Assembly: GCA_048772705.1 (NCBI GenBank)
Contig: JBLWGC010000098.1
Span: 1 to 32,950 of the forward strand
Direction of reading: 5' to 3'
Length of the DNA stretch: 32,950 nt
Origin: Leidyana gryllorum EB-2025a
Taxonomy: Eukaryota; Apicomplexa
Shown: positions 27,308 to 32,950 of the stretch, in pieces
Layout: each line of letters begins with the position of its first letter
How positions within the stretch are numbered: the stretch's first letter is position 1
Translations under genes and position numbers: made by a program
The notes under the pieces: model-generated
Told to the model about the DNA's origin: nothing
The model's database searches: none
The model's input: only the letters and a program-made list of their open reading frames with translations

Positions 27308-27436
27308 AAGAGGTTGTGACATTTGGTGTCATTCCTCGCAGCCGTGCGACTCGAGCTTGCCAGCAGCGTTCCGCAGATTTTCAATGGCAATCGTCCACTC
27401 ATCAAGCACCGCATGCAATAGCTCTTCGAAGTTGGA

Positions 27437-27502
27437 GACCGCTGGCTCAATGGGTAGAGTGCTCATTGACATGCGAGATGAGATCGATAGACAGGTCGTC
27501 CG
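27437..27502 (+). pseudogene. tRNA-Ala relic
   Basis: D arm, an altered anticodon arm (ctca-ttgacat-gcgag) and the atcgata T loop resemble tRNA-Ala; the 5' acceptor is lost. Confidence 0.5.
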
Positions 27503-27515
27503 ACTTGCATACGGC

Positions 27516-27585
27516 TGCACCTGCGGGAACTCAGTCCGCTCTACGACCTCAGCACGGTCGCATTTTGCCCTCAGACCACAAGTGC
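27516..27585 (-). pseudogene. Gly(CCC)-derived tRNA pseudogene
   Basis: Acceptor gcacttg/caggtgc is perfect and cgacc-gtgctga-ggtcg still forms a stem, but the loop is not CCC and the B box is lost. Confidence 0.55.
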
Positions 27586-27609
27586 AGTCGAAAGATCGAC
27601 AGAGGCTGT

Positions 27610-27683
27610 AGCACTCAGAGAGACACGAGGAGAGTGTTGGGCTCATGACCCAAAGTTCCGTCGATCGAAACGACGCACTGCTG
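27610..27683 (+). pseudogene. Initiator tRNA-Met(CAT), 5' part decayed
   Basis: The arm ttggg-ctcatga-cccaa (CAT) and T arm cgtcg-atcgaaa-cgacg are perfect and of initiator type; acceptor 5' strand and A box are scrambled. It is the only initiator copy here with CAT. Confidence 0.7.
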
Positions 27684-27742
27684 AGCGTCCGCAGGAGGAC
27701 ACACCTAGAAAATGCTTCACAGGCGTCTTTTTGCTTCAAGAG

Positions 27743-27816
27743 GTCCCCGACCTGGGTATCGACCCCCGCACATTTGGCCTGCAAAGTCATCTCTCTGGCA
27801 CTTGAGATAGCCGCCT
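27743..27816 (-). pseudogene. tRNA-Ala(TGC)-like relic
   Basis: The loop tttgcag reads TGC and gggtcgatacccaggtcg resembles the Ala T arm; stems are poor. Confidence 0.4.
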
Positions 27817-27892
27817 ATCCGCCAAACCCAAGTGAACTTTCCCGGCCTCGCTTCCTCAACAGTGGCACTTCGAGCTCTCAAGCTCAGCACTG

Positions 27893-27964
27893 CGACACAG
27901 ATCGCGGTGTGGCCCGCGGTGCCGAACTTGAGTTTGGATGGCGCAAGTCTGCATGGCTCGGAAT
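27893..27964 (+). pseudogene. tRNA-Leu(CAA)-type relic
   Basis: It shares acacagat at the start and variable arm ggcgcaagtctgcatgg with Leu(CAA) at 24112; the loop now reads cttgagt. Confidence 0.45.
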
Positions 27965-28006
27965 GGCAGTCACTCTTCTCGATTCCACTGTTGAGCGAGA
28001 CCAGAG

Positions 28007-28076
28007 AACGGTGGGCGGAACTCGAACCCACAACCTTTGCCTCCGGGCAACACGCTATCCATTACGCCACCACCGC
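28007..28076 (-). pseudogene. tRNA-Arg with shortened anticodon loop
   Basis: Acceptor gcggtgg/ccaccgt and T arm gtggg-ttcgagt-tccgc pair well. The anticodon stem ttgcc/ggcaa closes on only four bases (cgga); three bases of the loop seen in the Arg(CCT) copy at 11385 are missing. Confidence 0.7.
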
Positions 28077-28252
28077 ACAACCCACAACCTCACTGTCTTA
28101 CACGCCTGAGTCGTCAGTATCGCCTGGCCCCACTGGTTCGAATCTAGTAGCTGTCGAGTGACATGGCAGGCGGAGTTCAAAAGACTCGTTATCTTATTCG
28201 AACAGGGGATGAGTGTATCAACTCTCCTAGAACCTCGTCAGCGCCTAGCAAA

Positions 28253-28324
28253 AGGCTGTTTTGGGAATCGAACCCAGGACTCCTGCCACCCTTAGGAAGG
28301 ATCATACCACTAGACCAGACAGCC
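28253..28324 (-). tRNA. tRNA-Pro(AGG), decayed
   Basis: The loop taagggt gives AGG; one mismatch in each of acceptor, anticodon stem and T stem. Confidence 0.7.
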
Positions 28325-28405
28325 GAATGGGAAGGGGGATACAACCGGCTACGTACAGCCGTAGACTCGAAGTGATGGGTGAATCCGCCCTGGAATGATT
28401 ACCAT

Positions 28406-28452
28406 TGCACAGAATGGGTTCCGCACCGATGCAGACTTGCGCCCACCAGAAT
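28406..28452 (-). pseudogene. tRNA-Leu(CAA) 3' fragment
   Basis: Variable arm gggcgcaagtctgcat and acceptor end tctgtgc of Leu(CAA). A short Leu-like piece (taaggcgctgtgttca) follows on the plus strand to about 28485. Confidence 0.45.
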
Positions 28453-28572
28453 GCCCTAGTGGGTAAGGCGCTGTGTTCACACCCCACTCACATGGTCGTT
28501 AGTATCTTTCGCCCGCCTTTAAGGGCACTGGCTACCCGAAGAAACCCAGACTAATTATTTCGATGCTGAATT

Positions 28573-28653
28573 GCGAGAATGCCCGAGAGGTTAATGGGGT
28601 GGCCTTAAGATCCACTAGTTAATTCCGCGTGGGTTCGAACCCCACTTCTCGCA
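28573..28653 (+). tRNA. tRNA-Leu(TAA)
   Basis: Acceptor gcgagaa/ttctcgc is perfect, the loop cttaaga gives TAA, T arm gtggg-ttcgaac-cccac is perfect. A single C-T mismatch closes the anticodon loop. Confidence 0.88.
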
Positions 28654-28699
28654 TAAGAAGTCGAGTGTCGGTGGGAGAAAAGGTGAACTACCCGCCGCA

Positions 28700-28735
28700 C
28701 CCGCCGTAGTCAGATGCTGTACCAAGTGAGCGAAC
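28700..28735 (-). pseudogene. tRNA-Tyr fragment
   Basis: The plus-strand stretch gtagtcagatgctgtaccaa matches the D and anticodon region of tRNA-Tyr at 31616. Confidence 0.4.
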
Positions 28736-28788
28736 GCCCGTCGTGTGACCCTTGTACATCGAGGTTGCTCCCGAACAGCCTCTATGAG

Positions 28789-28862
28789 CACCGCTCGCGG
28801 TGCTGCAACCCGCGACTGCAACACGCGAAGAGGCTTTCGCTGTCTATCCATTTCGCCATGTG
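28789..28862 (-). pseudogene. tRNA-Lys relic
   Basis: Caccgc...acccgcgactgcaa on the plus strand matches the 3' half of tRNA-Lys; the anticodon is unreadable. Confidence 0.35.
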
Positions 28863-29081
28863 GGCTGTTGTGCTCCAGGGTGAGTGCCGACTGTCGAGTT
28901 CGTTCCCCCTTTTTTCCTTTTCTAAAAAGCATCTAAGTTGGACCTAACGCTACCTATGTGCTACAGCTAAGGTCTTGCCTCAAATGTCTTGGCGCGCGCG
29001 TGTACAGCCTTCACCTGCACACGTATGGACAAGACTTACCTTAAGCAGCCAGTCCCGTTGACAATGCCGTGGAGTCAGGCT

Positions 29082-29154
29082 TGTCCGCGGGGAGACTCGA
29101 ACCACCGACCTTCAGAACATAAGTCCGTAGTCATTACCATTGTGCTATTGGCGC
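29082..29154 (-). pseudogene. tRNA-like sequence, apparent anticodon TAT
   Basis: A box TAGCACAATGG, loop cttatgt and B box ggttcgagtc fit a tRNA; the acceptor does not pair. It is unlike the other families here. Confidence 0.4.
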
Positions 29155-29297
29155 AGTCGCCGAACATGTCGTGGCACTGCAGACCAGTGTGCAGCTTAGA
29201 CGTGCGTGTACGACGCTGTGGGGCCTCCTGGGGGCTCCCCCACCCGTCCTCCATCCTCGACCTGCCCTCACCCGTCACCTGGGGGTCTTGGCACAGT

Positions 29298-29369
29298 TGT
29301 CCGAGGTGGGATTCGATCCGCCGACCTGCGGGTCCCAAGTCCGAGTAGTTACCACTGCACTACTGGATC
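29298..29369 (-). pseudogene. tRNA-like sequence, apparent anticodon TGG
   Basis: A box TAGTGCAGTGG, loop cttggga (TGG, Pro) and ggatcgaatcc. Acceptor gatccag/ctcggac pairs at five of seven positions. Related to its two neighbours. Confidence 0.42.
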
Positions 29370-29421
29370 ACAATACTAAGGGCAGCCATGTGCCGGTCGA
29401 GGTGGCTAGCCAAGGGCGAAG

Positions 29422-29494
29422 TGCAGGGCCGTGGATTCGATCCTGCGACCTCCAGGTTGCGAGCACAAGACACTTCCCATTGCACTAACTGGTA
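29422..29494 (-). pseudogene. tRNA-like sequence, apparent anticodon CGC
   Basis: A box TTAGTGCAATGG, loop ctcgcaa and ggatcgaatcc are present; stems are poor. Third member of the local set. Confidence 0.38.
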
Positions 29495-29586
29495 CACCAC
29501 AACATGGGCCGGCAGCATTTCAACAACGTTGGCCAGACAAGACAGAGGGCAAGTGTACGCTCCACTCGATATATCAAACAGTCCCT

Positions 29587-29653
29587 GCGTTCATGGTCTA
29601 GCTGTCACGAAGTCTCTCCAGGCAGGGAGTCATGATCGATCCTCGGTGGCTGG
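29587..29653 (+). pseudogene. tRNA-Val pseudogene
   Basis: A box catggtctag and the end gatcctcggtggctg match tRNA-Val; the anticodon arm is scrambled. Confidence 0.55.
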
Positions 29654-29713
29654 AGCTCGCATCTTTTGAGTGAGCACCGAACGAAGTCTATAGCGAAACG
29701 AGCTGTGCTGTAA

Positions 29714-29765
29714 GACCGGCAATCATACACAGGTCTTCCGCGTGACCGGCGGAAATACTAAAGAC
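29714..29765 (-). pseudogene. tRNA-Asp fragment
   Basis: The arm ccgc-cggtcac-gcgg keeps GTC but position 33 is G; acceptor and part of the T arm are gone. Val/Asp order mirrors 9666-9865. Confidence 0.55.
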
Positions 29766-29841
29766 TTTGGTGGACCTGTCCGATGACTTGCATGGCTCCA
29801 CCCTGAGGCAGATAGACTGTAACTAAGTTTCGAGTTTCCTT

Positions 29842-29914
29842 GTCGTCCTAGCTCAGTCGGTAGAGCGCAAGCCTCTTAATCTTGCAGTCGCAGATTGAAG
29901 TCCCGTGGGCGGTG
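29842..29914 (+). tRNA. tRNA-Lys(CTT), decayed
   Basis: Acceptor pairs with wobbles and the loop ctcttaa gives CTT. T arm (gcaga-ttgaagt-cccgt) has lost the B-box consensus. Confidence 0.68.
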
Positions 29915-29974
29915 CGGATCAATGAGTCGGGAGTAAGAATGCAGTATGTTGCCTACAAGCACACCCAACTGCAT

Positions 29975-30047
29975 TTCCGCTGCCGGGACTCGAACCGGGA
30001 TGGTGCGGGTAGGAGCCGCATATACCAACCACCTAGACTAAAGGGGA
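29975..30047 (-). tRNA. Glu-type tRNA with anticodon CCT
   Basis: The body matches tRNA-Glu and the stem tgcgg/ccgca is perfect, but the loop is ctcctac, reading CCT (Arg AGG). Two acceptor mismatches and one T-stem mismatch make function doubtful. Confidence 0.68.
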
Positions 30048-30256
30048 CAGGTCACCACAGTTGCACTGACGAATGGGGGCAGAAAAGGCCTGAGAATCCT
30101 GAGTTCTACATAGGAAACCTGGGGCATCACGTGAGAGATCCGCGGATCGATATCCAGGCCGTGCAGCTTTGTCACTGCTCCAGCCTCGGATATGATGAAG
30201 GAAACGGAATGATGGCTCTTATGATGTGGGCAGATTTGACACCTATCTAAAGCTAT

Positions 30257-30281
30257 AATTCTTCCTTTGCCTGGAAGAAGA
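30257..30281 (+). pseudogene. tRNA-Pro remnant
   Basis: About 25 bases of a Pro anticodon arm (attcttcc...ggaagaag) upstream of the Asn-type gene, as at 10964. Confidence 0.4.
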
Positions 30282-30290
30282 TTGTAAGTG

Positions 30291-30363
30291 GGTCTTGCAG
30301 CTCAGTTGGCAGAGCATGTGGCTGTCAGCCACGAAGTCGCAGGTTCGAATCCTGTGAGGTCCA
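30291..30363 (+). tRNA. Asn-type tRNA with anticodon GTC
   Basis: The body matches tRNA-Asn; the arm tgtgg-ctgtcag-ccacg reads GTC (Asp) through a T-to-C change at position 36. T arm gcagg-ttcgaat-cctgt pairs; the acceptor has two mismatches. Confidence 0.72.
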
Positions 30364-30466
30364 GGTTCTACGGCGCTTTACTCTCTCCACGACACTTATG
30401 GTCTTGGACCCTTCAAAGGTCTTTACTCTGAGTATTCAAATACGGTGGGTGCACCCGTACGAAGTT

Positions 30467-30539
30467 TGCACGGCCTGGATATCGATCCCAGTACCTCTCG
30501 CATGCTAAGCGAGCGCTCTACCATTTGAGCTAGTCGCCC
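30467..30539 (-). tRNA. tRNA-Ala(AGC), acceptor decayed
   Basis: Anticodon arm perfect (AGC), T arm paired with one wobble, but gggcgac/gccgtgc has two mismatches. Confidence 0.73.
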
Positions 30540-30631
30540 GTTGCGCAGATCCGCTAGCGTACACAGGTCTTTACATAGAGGTGTCTCGAAGAGGGTACGG
30601 CTCTCGTCCAAAGCCTCAGCACGCGCGATTG

Positions 30632-30704
30632 TCCACTGTAGTCTAAGTGGTTAGGATATGCGGCTTTCACTCGCACAATCCGGGTTCAAGTCTCGGCAGT
30701 GGAA
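30632..30704 (+). tRNA. tRNA-Glu(TTC)
   Basis: Acceptor tccactg/cagtgga, arm tgcgg-ctttcac-tcgca (TTC) and T arm ccggg-ttcaagt-ctcgg pair. Likely functional. Confidence 0.9.
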
Positions 30705-30764
30705 ATCCAGATGAGTGTGCTTGTAGGCAACAGTTCCAATCTTCCTTTTAGGGAGATGGATTCA

Positions 30765-30837
30765 CACCGCCCACGGGGCTCGAACCCGCGACTGCGAGAT
30801 TAAGAGTCTTGCGCTCTACCGACTGAGCTAGGGCGGC
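30765..30837 (-). tRNA. tRNA-Lys(CTT)
   Basis: Acceptor gccgccc/gggcggt and T arm pair; the loop ctcttaa gives CTT; one A-C in the anticodon stem. Confidence 0.85.
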
Positions 30838-30904
30838 AGGAAACCAAGGACACAAAACTCGATAGCTTGACATCTAAAGTGGCTTTGGTACTCACCAGCC
30901 TCAC

Positions 30905-30974
30905 TCCGGGTCGTCTAGTGCTTACAACAGCAAGTTGTGGCCGTGCATACCCAGGCCCAAATCCTAGCTTCGAT
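30905..30974 (+). pseudogene. tRNA-His(GTG) pseudogene
   Basis: GTG loop is kept; anticodon stem, T arm (ggcccaaatcc) and acceptor are decayed. Confidence 0.6.
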
Positions 30975-31091
30975 AGTATGTCCCCGATGTCTCGTGGGAG
31001 ATGTAGGTGAAGTTTGTCCGAGCCCACGATCGGGCGTAGCTGCCCTCCTCTCTTGATCGCTACACACTTTCATTTGACGGCTCGGTTAGTC

Positions 31092-31164
31092 GGCGCTATG
31101 GCCTAATGGATATGGCATCGGTCTACGGAACCGGGGATTCTGGGTTCGAGTCCCAGTAGCTCTA
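31092..31164 (+). tRNA. tRNA-Arg(ACG), 3' acceptor damaged
   Basis: Anticodon (ACG) and T arms are perfect, but the 3' acceptor reads tagctct in place of tagcgtc, a base loss that breaks the stem. Confidence 0.73.
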
Positions 31165-31276
31165 GGCGAACGGCCGGGTTGCAGCCTGTTGAGTCAACAA
31201 CTCAGATCCTGTCTTAGCTGTCAGGGACATTGTCCGGGATGGGTCGAGTGCCGTGTTGCGTCAACAACTATCAGAC

Positions 31277-31348
31277 GGGCTGTTCTGGGAATCGAACCCA
31301 GGACTTCTTCCACCCGAAGGAAGAATCATACCACTAGACCAAACAGCC
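31277..31348 (-). tRNA. tRNA-Pro(CGG)
   Basis: A clean gene matching 488-559 in all stems, anticodon CGG. Confidence 0.93.
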
Positions 31349-31437
31349 GCCTAGCTGGTTATTCAACCCGCTGGGTACAGTCGAGAGACTCGTCTCACTA
31401 TGTGAAGTATCACTCAATGCCATGAGGTAGGCACAGA

Positions 31438-31512
31438 GGGAGGCTAGCCCAGATGATGATGAAACAATGCTTAGTATATGAAAGGTTCTGGGATCGATTC
31501 TCAGCGCATCCG
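31438..31512 (+). pseudogene. tRNA-Ala relic
   Basis: T arm ctggg-atcgatt-ctcag resembles Ala; the rest is decayed. It corresponds to 10709-10781. Confidence 0.45.
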
Positions 31513-31615
31513 AACTACATAGATGGAACCCTCGCCGGAGTAGTCTAGTTGGCCTATCAACGCTGTCTGCCAAAACCATCAGGTTGAGTAGTACTTTGCC
31601 AATCGCCACTCTACT

Positions 31616-31695
31616 TCCGGTGGGACGGAATCGAACCGCCGACTATCTGATGCCAGCACTACAGTCAGATGCTCTACCAACTGAGCCACCCCCGG
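31616..31695 (-). tRNA. tRNA-Tyr(GTA) with 7-base intron
   Basis: The D arm is TGGCTCAGTTGGTAGAGC and the anticodon stem tctga/tcaga encloses ctgtag followed by tgctggca. Removing tgctggc after position 37 restores a 7-base loop with GTA. T arm ggcgg-ttcgatt-ccgtc pairs; acceptor ccggggg/ccaccgg has one mismatch. Tyr is the tRNA that most often carries an intron in eukaryotes. Confidence 0.75.
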
Positions 31696-31715
31696 TCGTC
31701 CAACTGCTCCGGGGT

Positions 31716-31795
31716 TCGAACGGCTCAACCCCAGATCCTCGCCCTTTCGGACTGCGGTCTGAGCACAGCGCCTTAGACAACTCGGCCATCTTGCC
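31716..31795 (-). pseudogene. tRNA-Leu(CAG), T arm lost
   Basis: Acceptor 5' strand, A box, arm ctgtg-ctcagac-cgcag (CAG) and variable arm are intact; the T arm is scrambled. Confidence 0.68.
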
Positions 31796-31886
31796 ACAGT
31801 GTTGTTGGTTCATCGCTCCACGCGTTTTTGTCCGTGAGCCAAAATAGAAAGACTTTTGGGGTTGAAGGCCGGGGTCTCCACGAGCG

Positions 31887-31958
31887 TCCGAGATAGTATA
31901 GTGCTTAGTATTTCCGCCTGTCACTCGGAAGACCCGCGTACGATCCCCGGTCTCGGAG
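31887..31958 (+). tRNA. tRNA-Asp(GTC)
   Basis: Acceptor tccgaga/tctcgga is perfect and the loop reads GTC; one mismatch in the anticodon stem and a changed T loop (tacgatc). A T5 run lies about 9 bases downstream (31967-31971), a rare terminator in this window. Confidence 0.78.
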
Positions 31959-32012
31959 ACACTTAGTTTTTCCGCTTTAGATTTCGTGGTGCTCACCTGC
32001 AAAAATGCGAGT

Positions 32013-32085
32013 TTCAGCCACCGAGGATCGAACTCGGGACCTTCTGCGTGTTAAGCAAACGTGTTGACCACTAGACCATGGCTGC
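32013..32085 (-). tRNA. tRNA-Val(AAC)
   Basis: The arm tttgc-ttaacac-gcaga gives AAC and T arm ccgag-ttcgatc-ctcgg is perfect; first acceptor pair is G-A. Confidence 0.84.
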
Positions 32086-32148
32086 GGCGAAGGTCCCGCA
32101 GACCAAGAGAAGTGGCGAGGTTTCACGAAAAAGTGAGGACTAGTTTTG

Positions 32149-32220
32149 AAGTTGCTCCGGGAATCGAACCTAGGTCGGGAGATTTAGAGTCTCCAGTGCT
32201 AACCACTACACCAAGTAACC
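32149..32220 (-). tRNA. Gln-type tRNA with amber anticodon CTA
   Basis: A box and D arm TGGTGTAGTGGTTAGCA and the GACTCTRAATC core follow eukaryotic tRNA-Gln. The stem ggaga/tctcc is perfect and the loop ctctaaa reads CTA, complementary to the UAG stop codon; tRNA-Gln normally has ctctgaa (CTG). Acceptor ggttact/agcaact has one A-C mismatch and the T stem ctagg/cccgg one. No other Gln gene is in the window. Confidence 0.8.
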
Positions 32221-32321
32221 GATCAGTCCTTCCCAAAAAAGAGTTGGTAGAGCCATCCGGGCTAGCGCTTCCCCAAACATGCAAAACGGGTTTTTCTACT
32301 AACCTCCAAAATATTCAACTG

Positions 32322-32392
32322 GCTCTTGTAGCGCAGTGGGCAAAGCGTGTGATTGTTAAATACCAAGTCGCAGGTCCGCGGTCTCAGGCACC
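32322..32392 (+). pseudogene. tRNA-Asn pseudogene
   Basis: The loop ttgttaa keeps GTT, but stems and B box (ggtccgcgg) are decayed. Upstream of Ala as in other Asn/Ala units. Confidence 0.6.
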
Positions 32393-32495
32393 CTAGACCG
32401 CATTGCGATGCCAAAGTCTATCCAAGGGCTACAGGGCACAATCAAAGGCTCTCAACTCGGTAAACACATAGCGGCAGGTGCAGCCGTACGACGTT

Positions 32496-32567
32496 TGGAC
32501 GACCTGGACATCGATCCCATACCTGTCGCATGCTAAGCGAGCGCTCTACCATCTGAGCCAGTCGCCC
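32496..32567 (-). tRNA. tRNA-Ala(AGC), one base short
   Basis: The acceptor pairs, the loop ttagcat gives AGC; one anticodon-stem mismatch and one base missing before the T stem. Confidence 0.73.
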
Positions 32568-32655
32568 GACGTGCAGTCCCCATCGCATTTATCGGTTGTC
32601 AACATAGCATGACCACTCTCTCGACCCTACCCGCGGATTGCACCACCGACCAGTC

Positions 32656-32727
32656 AGCTGTTTGGTCTAGTGGTATGATCCTTCCTTAGGGTGGAAGGAG
32701 TCCTGGGTTCGATTCCCAAAACAGCCC
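32656..32727 (+). tRNA. tRNA-Pro(AGG)
   Basis: The arm cttcc-ttagggt-ggaag is perfect (AGG). First acceptor pair is A-C and the outer T-stem pair C-A. Confidence 0.82.
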
Positions 32728-32773
32728 GTCTGTCAGTTGTTGACTCAACAGGCTGCAACCCGGCCATTCGCCC

Positions 32774-32846
32774 AGACGCTACTGGGACTCGAACCCAGAA
32801 TCCCCGGTTCCGTAGACCGATGCCATATCCATTAGGCCATAGCGCC
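32774..32846 (-). tRNA. tRNA-Arg(ACG)
   Basis: The cleanest Arg copy: acceptor ggcgcta/tagcgtc, ACG loop ctacgga, T arm ctggg-ttcgagt-cccag. Confidence 0.93.
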
Positions 32847-32950
32847 GACTAGCGGAGCCGTCAAATGGAAGTGTGTAGCGATCAAGACAGGACATGGGCA
32901 GCTACGCCCGATGGTGGGTCTTGACAACTTCACCCACATCTCCCATTCGA

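Noticed and set aside
1-32950. Phage or bacterial tRNA array, or an organelle genome
   Set aside because: No encoded CCA, eukaryotic initiator tRNA features, a Tyr intron and Ty3/gypsy elements point to a nuclear eukaryotic genome.
1-32950. CRISPR array
   Set aside because: The repeats are tRNA genes with variable spacing and both orientations, not regularly spaced direct repeats.

Overview
The window reads as nuclear DNA of a eukaryote. It holds an extremely dense array of tRNA genes with internal Pol III A and B boxes. No gene encodes its own 3' CCA. An initiator tRNA-Met of eukaryotic type (A1:U72, T loop starting with A) and a tRNA-Tyr with a very short intron are present, and Ty3/gypsy LTR retrotransposons are embedded in the array. 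The organism group cannot be fixed from this sequence; a metazoan, fungus or stramenopile would all fit. I see no convincing host protein-coding gene.

Layout. 1-3.5 kb: tRNA array with a solo LTR (1304-2118) beside a tRNA-Glu. 3.5-6.2 kb: remnant of a chromovirus-like Ty3/gypsy pol, minus strand. 6.2-6.7 kb: Ile/Met/Gly/Thr tRNA copies. 6.7-9.5 kb: an island without tRNAs, holding an LTR-like block (7032-7430) and sequence I cannot assign. 9.5-12.85 kb: tRNA array. 12.85-14.34 kb: fragment of the same family as the first retroelement, with an inverted integrase piece. 14.34-18.56 kb: a second, different Ty3/gypsy gag-pol remnant, minus strand. 18.57-19.03 kb: an LTR flanked by a 5-bp repeat. 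19.3-32.95 kb: uninterrupted tRNA array.

In total about 130 tRNA genes, tRNA pseudogenes or tRNA fragments can be placed by eye. They cover all 20 amino acids plus initiator Met; Gln appears only as a CTA-anticodon version. Genes lie on both strands and occur in recurring blocks: Thr-Gly-Met-Pro-Ala-Asn; Val-Asp-Leu; Gly-Ser; Glu-Thr-relic; Pro-Arg-His; Lys-Glu; Ser-Ile. The blocks and their spacers recur in direct and inverted copies, so the array grew by segmental duplication and inversion. Copies range from clean cloverleaves to short relics.

The most notable signals are: a tRNA-Gln body with an amber (CTA) anticodon; several otherwise sound tRNA bodies whose anticodon belongs to another amino acid (Val/AAT, Ser/ACA, Ser/GCG, Asn/GTC, Glu/CCT, initiator Met/TAT); near-total absence of T4 Pol III terminators just after the genes; and a solo LTR with target duplication 5-9 bp upstream of a tRNA gene, which suggests tRNA-directed integration.
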